From: Colwellia sp. MB3u-45
GTDB lineage: Bacteria; Pseudomonadota; Gammaproteobacteria; Enterobacterales; Alteromonadaceae
Reading direction: 5' to 3'
Assembly (NCBI RefSeq): GCF_014077005.1
Contig: NZ_JACGVC010000044.1
Span: 1 to 64,000 of the forward strand
DNA length: 64,000 bases
Shown: positions 1 to 12,227 of the stretch, one piece after another
How the letters are laid out: each line of letters starts with the position of its first letter
Numbering within the stretch: position 1 is the first letter of the stretch
Program-made: the position numbers and the translations under genes
The notes under the pieces: generated by a model
Told to the model about the DNA's origin: nothing
Database searches by the model: none
The model's input: only the letters and a program-made list of their open reading frames with translations

Positions 1-58
1 GCCCATTAGTTTCTTTTGCTATAAGAGATTTAAAATCAATGGATTCAAGTGTGATCAT
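1..58 (-). CDS. Possible 5' end of a leftward gene cut by the window edge
   Basis: Reading leftward from an ATG at 58 there are 19 open codons with no stop before the window edge (MITLESIDFKSLIAKETNG). Codon use looks ordinary and the position, divergent from the gene at 206, fits a real gene start. There is no clear Shine-Dalgarno upstream and too little sequence to name a family. It could equally be chance. Confidence 0.3.
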   Translation of the reverse strand, partial: MITLESIDFKSLIAKETNG

Positions 59-205
59 AACGACTGATATCAATGTATGAAAAATGAAACCAATTAGATC
101 ACAAATTTAATCAAAATGGTATTACAACTATTTTTCAAGTTTACGTCACTATATATAAACAAGGTTTTACTGGTGCTTAATTAATTATTCTTAGGAGAGT
201 ATCAA

Positions 206-556
206 ATGACTGTAAAAAAACTAGTTTTAACGATATTTATGGTTGGGGCTATATCTACTATGAGCCAAGCAAATGAAATGGTTGCGGCTGATGATTCTAA
301 TTTCACTCAATTATGTATGACCGCGTTAGTAGGCAATCGCGCAGCAATGCATAACAATATTAAATCGTCGGGTTATAGCAAGCTATTTATCGTTAACAAT
401 GTGCAGTGTAATGGTGTGAGTATTTTGGCCTTTGTTCAGCAGCATGGCAAAAACTCAGCTGCTATGTTAAGAATATTAGACCGAAGCGAGCATAGAGCAT
501 GCATCAAAGACATAAAAAAAAATAATCGTGCGTCTAACATAGTTGTAGTAAAGTAA
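206..556 (+). CDS. Small exported protein, DUF3718-like
   Basis: A 116-residue protein with a typical Sec signal peptide: positively charged MTVKK, a hydrophobic core, and a likely cleavage after SQA near residue 22. The mature part opens with a VAADDS segment and contains two cysteines (in LCMTALVGNR and VQCNG) plus a third near the C-terminus that could form disulphides in the periplasm. The pattern resembles the small DUF3718 family of Alteromonadales, whose function is unknown; this is from memory. The start is supported by an AGGAG about eight bases upstream. It is single and divergent from the fragment at the window edge, and convergent with the sulfotransferase gene. Confidence 0.75.
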   Translation: MTVKKLVLTIFMVGAISTMSQANEMVAADDSNFTQLCMTALVGNRAAMHNNIKSSGYSKLFIVNNVQCNGVSILAFVQQHGKNSAAMLRILDRSEHRACIKDIKKNNRASNIVVVK

Positions 557-602
557 TTAAAAGTGAGAGTTATAGTTAAATCATCATAACTCTCACCCTT
601 AT

Positions 603-2168
603 TTAAGCACTTTCTAGTTTTTGCAGGCGTGTGCTAAACGGAGTTAAGTTTCCTTGCACTGAAAGGTTAGTATTAATTGAAGCTTTATTAATCGGCTTTC
701 TAACTTGTCCAACACTGGCTGTTTGCACTAACGCATTGTTTTTGTAGAAGGATAACATTTGTGCTTCATAGGCTAAGCCCATGTGATGAAGGCATTTTTT
801 TAATGTTGCTTCAGGCTTGTTAATGAGATCTTCATAGTTGATTTCTAATATTTTTTCACCCAGCAACGACTGCCAATGCTTGGCAAGACGGTTTTCATGA
901 TGGAAGAACTCAGCAATATTCTCTAAGTTATAGCTCCAACCAATTCCTTGATTGAAAAAATTACGAAAACAAGACCAAGCATTATCTGCTGGGTTTCTGG
1001 TAATGCGAATAATAGCAGCGCTTGGGAACACTTTAGACATTAAGCCTAAATGGTGATTAAGACTTAATGTTTTATCGACAATAGGTTTATCTAAGCTAAA
1101 TTGTTGGGCGCGTAAGTGTTGATAGTCTGAGTGTATTTTTTGAAAGACAGCTAAGTTATCTGCTGACTGGTAATCTGCCAATTTATTGAGTTTAGCCTGG
1201 CCAATTTCTGCTGTTGAATAACTTAAATACTTTAATTCACCACCTTGGTCAATAGCGCTATGGGCACTGAGCATTTGTTGCAGTAATGTTGTACCACTGC
1301 GCGGCAGACCAATAATAAATACTGGCGGACAGATTTTAGGTTCATCTAAGCTTGGTAACTTCGCTAAATATTCGGCATTTTGATGAGTAATAATGTCATC
1401 AATAAAATCACTGTGTTGCTTGGGAAGGTAAGACTTTTCATTATGCATTAAACTACAGCCGCGTGAGAAATATGCGAATGCCTGCTGGTCATCTTTTACG
1501 TCTAGTGATGCTTTACCTAAGGCAAACCAAAATGGTGCATTGTGTGTACTTTGATCATTGGCAAACTGCTTTTGCATTGAAGTGATTTGAGCATAAAGCT
1601 CATCATTTTCTGAAAACGGGTGAATAGCCGCGAGTGTTAGCCAAGATATGGCTGATTTTGGGGCAACTTTAACTAATTCTACTAAGTATTTCTTAGCAAG
1701 TACGATGTTACCTATTTGACTATGAGTAGTGCCTAAAAAGTGTAATACGTCGGGTGTGTTTTTTTCTTTCAACAGTGGGGTTACAAGCTCAATTGCCGCA
1801 GTTATTTCTCTGCACTCTGCTAAAATTGCTGCACATTGAATAATGCGCTTGGGTTCGTTGGGCGAAATTGCTAAATATTTCTTGCTGCAATTAACGGCGT
1901 TTTCATACTCACCTATCGATATGGCTAACCTTGTGATGGCACCCCAATTATCTTTAAGAACGGCATTCTTAGCTAATAATGCTTTGATTGTTTTAGCTGC
2001 GTTAGTACGCTGTTGATTTTTTACATCTTTTAAGACACTGTTGGCCAGTTCTAAGTCAGTCAATTTGTTATCTACATCAAAAAATGGAATATAAAGGTTA
2101 CTACAATTTGGCGTTGAGTTGGAGTTAAAGAAAGGTAGAAGGTAAGATAAAAAGTTACGGTTCACCAA
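603..2168 (-). CDS. TPR-repeat sulfotransferase
   Basis: A 521-residue protein with helical TPR-like repeats over roughly residues 40-260 and a sulfotransferase domain from about 280 to the end. The 5'-phosphosulfate loop GLPRSGTTLL lies at 287-296, and the 3'-phosphate segment RITRNPADNAWSCFRNFF starts near 388. Such proteins transfer sulfate from PAPS to unknown, often glycan or peptide, acceptors. No ATG is available in frame at the N-terminus: the candidates are TTG at 2168 and the adjacent GTG at 2165, neither with a good Shine-Dalgarno, and both inside a perfect hairpin (2160-2192). It follows the DUF1338 gene by 41 bases and may be co-transcribed. The family call is firm; the substrate is unknown and the start uncertain. 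Confidence 0.85.
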   Translation of the reverse strand: MVNRNFLSYLLPFFNSNSTPNCSNLYIPFFDVDNKLTDLELANSVLKDVKNQQRTNAAKTIKALLAKNAVLKDNWGAITRLAISIGEYENAVNCSKKYLAISPNEPKRIIQCAAILAECREITAAIELVTPLLKEKNTPDVLHFLGTTHSQIGNIVLAKKYLVELVKVAPKSAISWLTLAAIHPFSENDELYAQITSMQKQFANDQSTHNAPFWFALGKASLDVKDDQQAFAYFSRGCSLMHNEKSYLPKQHSDFIDDIITHQNAEYLAKLPSLDEPKICPPVFIIGLPRSGTTLLQQMLSAHSAIDQGGELKYLSYSTAEIGQAKLNKLADYQSADNLAVFQKIHSDYQHLRAQQFSLDKPIVDKTLSLNHHLGLMSKVFPSAAIIRITRNPADNAWSCFRNFFNQGIGWSYNLENIAEFFHHENRLAKHWQSLLGEKILEINYEDLINKPEATLKKCLHHMGLAYEAQMLSFYKNNALVQTASVGQVRKPINKASINTNLSVQGNLTPFSTRLQKLESA

Positions 2169-2192
2169 AAACCATGATGGATTTTGGTGAAC
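2160..2192. repeat. Perfect 11 bp inverted repeat over the sulfotransferase start
   Basis: GTTCACCAAAA at 2160-2170 and its exact complement TTTTGGTGAAC at 2182-2192 flank an 11-base loop. In the leftward transcript this hairpin begins 18 bases after the DUF1338 stop and covers the TTG and GTG start candidates of the sulfotransferase. A T5 run follows about six bases after the stem, so it could be a weak terminator, a start-masking structure, or both. Confidence 0.7.
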
Positions 2193-2209
2193 TGTGTTAA
2201 TTGTGCTAT

Positions 2210-3004
2210 TTAAGCAGCATTAGTGCTTTCAAAAATTTTATCGGCAGATGCAGCAACAAAACCTGTGTAAAGTTCACCGTTTTCCATCGGGTAGCGTTTG
2301 GCAAATTCATAAAAACAGCTTGGAATGGCAAGGGTTTTATCTGAGAACTCAACTAAGGCATGATCAGCCATGGTGGAAGATTGCTCTAGTTTAACGGCTT
2401 CATCACCTTTGATTTCTCCACCGGCACTATTGAGCGTAAAACCGTTGGCTTTAACTTCGGCATTCACGGCTTCAATTGAGTCATAGTTTTCTAAGTGGTT
2501 AATGCTGACCGTAAAATGGTTGGCGCGGTAGCCCCAGGCAGCAACCCATGCGGCGTATTCACTTTCGGCCAACAAGTCTAGATATTCTTGGTGGCTAACT
2601 TGCCAATGAGTGCCTGAGTATAAAAAGCTATCAAGGTTAATATCCGCTTCATTAATGCCAGCAACCATTTTCTCAATAATAGCTTGTACGGGTAACGAAA
2701 ACTCTTCTACTAATAGCTCACTGATAAATACTTTTGGTAAATTAGTGTCTGAGTGCTCAAAGTGTTTTGCGTATAGCTTTTTTGCCACAAAGTGGTATTC
2801 ACCACATTCTTTGTAACCTAAGTTAATCAAATGCGTAGAAATTTTTGTGATATTTACTTTCGCAATATTAAAAGTGCGGTAAGCAACATGGTCGTTGATT
2901 AAATCGTCACCGGTACTTAACAGCTGGTGTAATTTATGAGCTGAAGGTGTGACCTCTAAGTAGTTTTGCCAAATGTTATTAAATAAATTTTTAACGTGTG
3001 TCAT
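2210..3004 (-). CDS. DUF1338 protein, likely 2-oxoadipate dioxygenase/decarboxylase family
   Basis: A 264-residue single-domain protein. DUF1338 enzymes are non-haem iron oxygenases; the characterised HglS/YdcJ members convert 2-oxoadipate to 2-hydroxyglutarate in lysine breakdown. The expected metal ligands can be picked out: His39 in NDHVAYRTF, His163 in ANHFTVSINH and Glu233 in CFYEFAKRYP. It is shorter than HglS (over 400 residues), as are the related proteins of Alteromonadales. It lies downstream of the ast genes on the same strand, but a strong terminator intervenes, so it probably has its own promoter. The family is clear; the substrate is inferred. Confidence 0.82.
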   Translation of the reverse strand: MTHVKNLFNNIWQNYLEVTPSAHKLHQLLSTGDDLINDHVAYRTFNIAKVNITKISTHLINLGYKECGEYHFVAKKLYAKHFEHSDTNLPKVFISELLVEEFSLPVQAIIEKMVAGINEADINLDSFLYSGTHWQVSHQEYLDLLAESEYAAWVAAWGYRANHFTVSINHLENYDSIEAVNAEVKANGFTLNSAGGEIKGDEAVKLEQSSTMADHALVEFSDKTLAIPSCFYEFAKRYPMENGELYTGFVAASADKIFESTNAA

Positions 3005-3090
3005 GTGAAAATCCTAAATGCATAAAGTAAATTAGTGTCAGTAGCGTAAGTTGGCTGAATGGTATGTAAGGCTATTTATTATTTAAACCA

Positions 3091-3160
3091 GTAGTTAAAC
3101 AACTAGTTAACTCAGTTTTTAACTTGGTCTTTCACTAAGCATTTAACTCGGTAGGTAAAT
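3091..3160. repeat. Degenerate TTAACTYGGT repeats
   Basis: The spacer between the DUF1338 gene and the ast terminator carries four or five loose copies of a TTAAC-based word (TAGTTAAAC, AGTTAACTCAG, TTTAACTTGGTC, TTTAACTCGGTAG), spaced roughly 15-25 bases. Similar words form arrays at 48077-48166 and 59593-59701. Confidence 0.4.
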
Positions 3161-3225
3161 AATTTTTAGGACAGCACACTAGGTAACCACTCAGAACAGG
3201 TGGCTATATTTGATCGATACTTTTG

Positions 3226-3253
3226 AAAAAGCTGGGACGGATCCCAGCTTTTT
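3226..3253 (-). terminator. Rho-independent terminator of the ast operon
   Basis: A 12 bp perfect stem, AAAAAGCTGGGA and TCCCAGCTTTTT, around a CGGA loop. Because A and T runs sit on both sides it can work in either direction, but the only gene ending nearby is astD (stop at 3296, read leftward). Confidence 0.9.
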
Positions 3254-3295
3254 TTAATGGACAGTGCAGTTTCATTTCAATTAAAATTTTGCAGA

Positions 3296-5834
<2,539 letters not shown>

Positions 5835-5852
5835 AGAAAACTCTCAATGAGA

Positions 5853-5888
5853 CGTTCAAACACCTAAGTATCTTAAGGTATTTGAACG
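5853..5888 (-). repeat. Hairpin between astC/argD and astA
   Basis: CGTTCAAA plus ACCT on one side pairs with AGGT plus TTTGAACG on the other, with one mismatch and a loop of about ten bases. It lies in the 71-base gap within the operon. There is no T-run, so it is more likely an mRNA processing or stability structure than a terminator. Confidence 0.5.
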
Positions 5889-5905
5889 CTATAATAATGA
5901 ATGAC

Positions 5906-7613
<1,708 letters not shown>

Positions 7614-8810
7614 CTAATTGAAGGTCAATTTTATATGCTTGATATCGCTTTTCTTGAGCAAGGCAATGTCATTTTTTGTTAGTTTACCCGCTGTGAGCAG
7701 TATTTTTGCTTCATCTGTGTTGATCAGATCTTCTTTTGCCAAGCTTCTAAAAGTGACATAAGCTTTGGCCTTGATGACTAGCTTAGCAATTGGGCACATG
7801 TGATCGATATTAACCGCGTAGGCTAAATCGAATAAGGGTTCAGTAATTTGTAAACGATCAAAACGCATGAGTTCAACCATATCTGCCGCCACTTTACTGC
7901 TGCGTTGAAGTAACTGCTCAAGCAATAATTCGGGTGCCACGTCGAGTGTCATTAAAGCATCATGGAGTTTTTTATCTTTACTTTCATAAGCGCTGCGCAG
8001 CTCTGCATTATAAAGCTCACTATAGGTATTTAAAACCCCACGGGTAACCGCAAATAAGCCTAAGTTACTTAACATGCCGGCGGTGAAGGCGGTAAATTCA
8101 TCTAAGCCTTGCTCCTTGGCTAATAGTTGTGCCGCTAGCGCGACCGATAAACTATCGTTCCATAGTTTTCTTTTCATTAAAGGGTAAGGTGTTGTCTGGG
8201 TGGGTAACCAATGTTTGAGCATAAACATGGGCATGACCAATTTAAGGTTGTCTAAACCAACATAACTTAACGCCAAATGGGGCTCTGTTACTTGTATTTC
8301 TGAGCGTTTACGGTACTGAGGCTTGTTGACCAAATTGATTAATTCACTACATAACCAAGGTAATGTTTTCGCTAGTGGTGTGATGCGATTAATACTGGCG
8401 GCTTTTACTGCCAATATTTCCATAATAGAAGGTGCTGCATCTTCTATTTTTAACACATTCATGTAGAGGTTTTCTTTATTATCAAACTCTTTATCAACTT
8501 GGGCATTAACCCGCTTAAAAAACTGAGTCTTTACTTGTGTTTTAAAGTGTTCTTGGCCATGTGCTTGAATGATTTTTTTTTTGTTAGCTTCTTCTTCTAC
8601 CGCCAGTAACTCACGTCGACGGTGAAACTGCTCACTGTCTTGTTGCTTAGTCATATTTATTTTGCCACTTTTTAGGTTGGCAAAGTCTTTACTAATCGTC
8701 AGACTCAGTGCTCGACTATAGATAGCGTAAACTAATTTATTATTTTCAAATATTTGCATCAGGACTTCATTATCAGTATTCGTTATCAATTTATAATATT
8801 TTGTGCTCAC
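7614..8810 (-). CDS. HDOD domain signalling protein
   Basis: A 398-residue protein. Residues about 100-310 match the HDOD fold, a degenerate HD-type helical domain found in bacterial regulators of motility, stress and c-di-GMP circuits, with features such as the LAVKAASINRITPLAKTLPWL helix and the LSNLGLFAVTRGVLN segment. The N-terminal 90 residues include a charged, probably coiled-coil stretch (RRRELLAVEEEANKKK). The start given is GTG at 8810 with a weak ribosome binding site; an in-frame ATG at 8759 (MQIFENN) is an alternative. It appears monocistronic. Domain call good, role unknown. Confidence 0.8.
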   Translation of the reverse strand: MSTKYYKLITNTDNEVLMQIFENNKLVYAIYSRALSLTISKDFANLKSGKINMTKQQDSEQFHRRRELLAVEEEANKKKIIQAHGQEHFKTQVKTQFFKRVNAQVDKEFDNKENLYMNVLKIEDAAPSIMEILAVKAASINRITPLAKTLPWLCSELINLVNKPQYRKRSEIQVTEPHLALSYVGLDNLKLVMPMFMLKHWLPTQTTPYPLMKRKLWNDSLSVALAAQLLAKEQGLDEFTAFTAGMLSNLGLFAVTRGVLNTYSELYNAELRSAYESKDKKLHDALMTLDVAPELLLEQLLQRSSKVAADMVELMRFDRLQITEPLFDLAYAVNIDHMCPIAKLVIKAKAYVTFRSLAKEDLINTDEAKILLTAGKLTKNDIALLKKSDIKHIKLTFN

Positions 8811-8884
8811 TAGGTTATCGGCCTATTAAGCTGTTTCATTAGGATCTATTGATTTTTCGAGGTTTATATTTTTATCTTAAAAGC

Positions 8885-9493
8885 TTAACTGGGCTCAGCA
8901 TTATCATCTATTTTATTTGCATATTGATCAATAAAATTTTGCAGTAATTGGTGACCCTGTTCAGTTAACACAGATTCAGGATGAAATTGTACACTGGCAA
9001 TGGCCAAATATTTATGTTGCAAGGCCATGATGTCTTGCTGTCCATTTTCAGTGATCCAAGCAGTTATTTCTAGTTCATCAGGTAAAGATTGTTTATCAAC
9101 AATTAAGGAGTGATAGCGTGTAACGGTTAATGGCTGTTTTAATGTGCTAAATAAGCCTTGCTCATTATGGCTAATAACACTAGTTTTACCGTGCATAACT
9201 TTGCTCGCTTTAACGACTTTAGCGCCAAAGTGCTGGGCAATGCATTGATGTCCTAAGCATACGCCTAATATGGCAATTTGGCCTTTAAACCTCTCAATTA
9301 TCGCTAGCGATAAACCCGCCGCGTCAGGGTCACAAGGTCCAGGGGAAATAACAATATATTGCGGTGCTAATGCGGCAATTTCCGCTAAGCTGATTTCATC
9401 GTTTCTACAGACTTTAACTTCCTGTCCCAGTGCTTGAAAATAATGCACTAGGTTAAAAGTAAAAGAGTCATAATTGTCGATCATTAATAACAA
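8885..9493 (-). CDS. pabA: Aminodeoxychorismate/anthranilate synthase glutamine amidotransferase
   Basis: A 202-residue class I glutamine amidotransferase that supplies ammonia to PabB for 4-aminobenzoate (folate) synthesis; some family members also serve anthranilate synthase. The triad is visible: Cys79 in GVCLGHQ, His171 and Glu173 in QFHPES. The oxyanion segment VISPGPCDP and [10 protein letters not shown] are typical. No trp genes are nearby, and the proximity to an argD-like gene mirrors E. coli pabA-argD, so I favour PabA over TrpG. Confidence 0.85.
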   Translation of the reverse strand: MLLMIDNYDSFTFNLVHYFQALGQEVKVCRNDEISLAEIAALAPQYIVISPGPCDPDAAGLSLAIIERFKGQIAILGVCLGHQCIAQHFGAKVVKASKVMHGKTSVISHNEQGLFSTLKQPLTVTRYHSLIVDKQSLPDELEITAWITENGQQDIMALQHKYLAIASVQFHPESVLTEQGHQLLQNFIDQYANKIDDNAEPS

Positions 9494-9597
9494 AGCAGTA
9501 CCTGCGTAAAACCAAATCGTAAAGCGGGCGCTATTCTAAGCTTTTATCGATCGCCATTCTACCTTTAGGTTATCTTTAGCGCTTGCTAAAAAATGTA

Positions 9598-10668
9598 TCA
9601 GTATAGTTTTTGGTAAAATGCGCGTAATTGCTGCTGGGCTTGTGGGTAAGTAATTAAGGTGAATGCCACTTCCGCCCCAGGACGCATTTGGCTTAAACGA
9701 AATAAGTCGGTTTGCATTACGGTGCCAAGCACGGGATAACCGCCCATGGTTTGTCGCTCTTTCATTAATATAATTGGTTGTTCGTTTTCAGGAAATTGTA
9801 CCATGCCGTAAGTTACTGGCATTGATAATAAACACTGGCTGCGTAACGGCTGAGTCAGTATTTTTTTGTCTGGCGATGGCGATGAGGTTTGTGGGGGCTT
9901 AACCTGTAGACGATAACCCATGCGATTGCTATCAGGTGAAATAACATATTCAGTGGTTAAAAATTGTTGCTGTTGTGCGCTACTCATTTGTAAAAATAAG
10001 CGACTGGGCATAACACGTAAGGTCAGTTTTTGCTGCGGGTAAAATAAGGCTGGCGCCGTTGTCGGTCTATTTGCTTTTAGTGACGCTAGCTGAGTTTGTT
10101 GTGTTAGCGTGGCTTCAGCTAAAGGCTGATTTTTTGTTGAAAAATAAAGTTTACTGCCGACCCTTAACGCTTCGCCAGTGAAGCCTAAGGCCATTTCATT
10201 CACGGTTTGAGCTAAGCTGCCTAACCAGGGTTGTTGTGCTGTTTGGCAAGTAAAACCACCCAGTATGGTCAGATAACTATGTAACTGGGTTTTTGGCATA
10301 GCAAAGTCAATAATATCGCCGGCGAGTAGTTGATGGCATTGCCAGTTATTGATAGTCACATTATTGATTTTAGCTTGGCAGTCAGCGCCCGTTATCGCTA
10401 TGGTGCAAGCGGCATTGGCTTTGAAACTGATTTGCCCTAAGGTTATTTCTATTGCCGCATCATTAGCTAGTTTATTATTTGTTTTGGCAATACTATGCAC
10501 AGGCTTAATGCTGAGTTTATTAGCGATAAGTTGATTGGCACTAAGGAAAGCAAATTCGTCGGCGGCGCCACTGGCACTAAAACCAAGATGCTGAGCATTA
10601 AGGCGGCCAAGATCTTGAATACTTGCTTGACCATTCATGGTGATAATTTCAAGAAAATTTTGCTTCAT
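9598..10668 (-). CDS. pxpC: 5-oxoprolinase subunit C
   Basis: A 356-residue PxpC (KipA/biotin-dependent carboxyltransferase-like) protein, a subunit of the prokaryotic ATP-dependent 5-oxoprolinase that recycles pyroglutamate to glutamate. Diagnostic segments are the N-terminal ASIQDLGRLNAQHLGFSASG, PDSNRMGYRL, and the C-terminal ILMKERQTMGGYPVLG. Its start overlaps the end of pxpB by four bases, indicating translational coupling. It is the last gene of the leftward operon. Confidence 0.93.
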   Translation of the reverse strand: MKQNFLEIITMNGQASIQDLGRLNAQHLGFSASGAADEFAFLSANQLIANKLSIKPVHSIAKTNNKLANDAAIEITLGQISFKANAACTIAITGADCQAKINNVTINNWQCHQLLAGDIIDFAMPKTQLHSYLTILGGFTCQTAQQPWLGSLAQTVNEMALGFTGEALRVGSKLYFSTKNQPLAEATLTQQTQLASLKANRPTTAPALFYPQQKLTLRVMPSRLFLQMSSAQQQQFLTTEYVISPDSNRMGYRLQVKPPQTSSPSPDKKILTQPLRSQCLLSMPVTYGMVQFPENEQPIILMKERQTMGGYPVLGTVMQTDLFRLSQMRPGAEVAFTLITYPQAQQQLRAFYQKLY

Positions 10669-11468
10669 TCTGCTAAACCTTGTTCTAATGCAAGAAATTC
10701 AGCTTTTGAAATAGCATAAAACTGCACATTTTGCCCAACCTGAATACTGGCATTGAACTGACCATGGTGACTTTCATACATAGGTAAGGGAGTTTGGCCG
10801 ATAATATGCCAACCACCGGGACTTTCAATTGGATAAATAGCACTTTGCTGCTCAGCAATAGCCACAGCGCCCTTAGGTACTTTTATGCGCGGCGAAGACT
10901 TGCGAGGCAGCTGTAAACTTTCAGGTAAACTGGCCAAGTAACAAAATCCTGGCGTAAAACCTAAAGCATAGCCGTGGTAAGTGTGAGCACTGTGTTGTTT
11001 GATCACCTCATCCATTGACATATTACAGCGCTTGGCAACGTCGGCTAAATCCCACTCTTGCTCACGGTCGTAGTAAACCGGTATTTTAATGCAATGCTCA
11101 TGGGCAGCTTGATGGGCTAATTTATTGTTTGGATTATTATCTTGCTCATCGCCATTGCTGTTTTTATGGCTAGCGTTTTTGGCAACGCGGTTAATTTTGT
11201 CGATCACTTGCAGGCTGGAGCTAAGTTGCGGGCAATAATAAACCATTAAACAATGATAGCTTGCCACTGTTTCTATAATTAACTCACCCAACTGCTGGGT
11301 AATCATAGCTTGTAAGGCAATAATTTCATTATGTTGTGTGAGCGATATTTTGGCTTGCCAGCTTAGTAATAAAGCGTTTTCTGCGACTAGGTCAATGGTA
11401 AAATTAACACCATGTTCAGTGCTATTGCTAACCTTGGCGTTAATACGCTCTCGATTATTACTGACCAT
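10665..11468 (-). CDS. pxpB: 5-oxoprolinase subunit B
   Basis: A 267-residue PxpB (KipI-like) subunit of 5-oxoprolinase. The family signature HTYHGYALGFTPGFCYL lies near residue 165, and the C-terminal part holds SPGGWHIIGQTPLPMY. An insert of about 15 residues rich in Asn, Asp and Gln (near residue 105) is not typical. It begins one base after the pxpA stop and overlaps pxpC by four, so A, B and C are coupled. Confidence 0.92.
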   Translation of the reverse strand: MVSNNRERINAKVSNSTEHGVNFTIDLVAENALLLSWQAKISLTQHNEIIALQAMITQQLGELIIETVASYHCLMVYYCPQLSSSLQVIDKINRVAKNASHKNSNGDEQDNNPNNKLAHQAAHEHCIKIPVYYDREQEWDLADVAKRCNMSMDEVIKQHSAHTYHGYALGFTPGFCYLASLPESLQLPRKSSPRIKVPKGAVAIAEQQSAIYPIESPGGWHIIGQTPLPMYESHHGQFNASIQVGQNVQFYAISKAEFLALEQGLAE

Positions 11469-11469
11469 A

Positions 11470-12213
11470 TTAACGCGACCTTTGTTGATTAATGGTTTGG
11501 CGCAACGCTTTAATCATTGCCAAGGCGTTTGGCGTGTCACCATGAACGCATAAGGTATCAATGTGAAATTGCAAGGCTTGTTGATTGATGCTGAGTAAGG
11601 GTTGTTGATTAAGTATATCTTGGCAACGACTGACAACATCAATATTGTTGGTTAACACCGCACCGGCTGAAGTTCGTGGCACTAAAAAACCGTTATCCAA
11701 ATAAGCTCGGTCAGCAAAAGCCTCAAAATAAAGCGAAAGATGATGTTTTTTCGCTATTTGCTGAAATTTATCGTTGTTGGCAATGGCTTGTATCATCAAA
11801 GATAGTGGCTTGTTATGACCAGAGTTCAGTTGTGAAATAGCCAAACAGACATCATCAAATAGGCTTAAGTTGGTCATCATATCGTTGTATAACGCGCCAT
11901 GCGGTTTTACGTAGACAAGCTGAGCATTTTCAACCGTGCACAATGCCTGCAAGGCGCCAATTTGATATTGTACATTCGCGATTAATTCATCTTGCGATAG
12001 CTGGAGAGACCGACGACCAAAATTTTCTCTATCGGGGTAGCTTGGATGCGCCCCGATAATCACTTGATGTTGCTGGGCAAGTTTAATGGTTTTTTTAATG
12101 GTGAGGGGATCTGAACCATGAAAGCCACAGGCAATATTCGCCATATCAATCAATGGCATAATATCGGCATCGTTATTATGTTTAAACTCACCTAAATCAC
12201 AGTTCAACTTCAT
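11470..12213 (-). CDS. pxpA: 5-oxoprolinase subunit A
   Basis: A 247-residue LamB/YcsF-family protein, the A subunit of 5-oxoprolinase. Signatures: MKLNCDLGE at the start, IACGFHGSDP near residue 28, IGAHPSYPDRENFGRR near 53, VKPHGALYN near 102 and CVHGDTPNA near 222. The length is normal. It starts 14 bases after the MOSC-ferredoxin gene and leads directly into pxpB, so all four genes probably form one operon. Confidence 0.95.
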   Translation of the reverse strand: MKLNCDLGEFKHNNDADIMPLIDMANIACGFHGSDPLTIKKTIKLAQQHQVIIGAHPSYPDRENFGRRSLQLSQDELIANVQYQIGALQALCTVENAQLVYVKPHGALYNDMMTNLSLFDDVCLAISQLNSGHNKPLSLMIQAIANNDKFQQIAKKHHLSLYFEAFADRAYLDNGFLVPRTSAGAVLTNNIDVVSRCQDILNQQPLLSINQQALQFHIDTLCVHGDTPNALAMIKALRQTINQQRSR

Positions 12214-12227
12214 GTTTTATACTCTAT

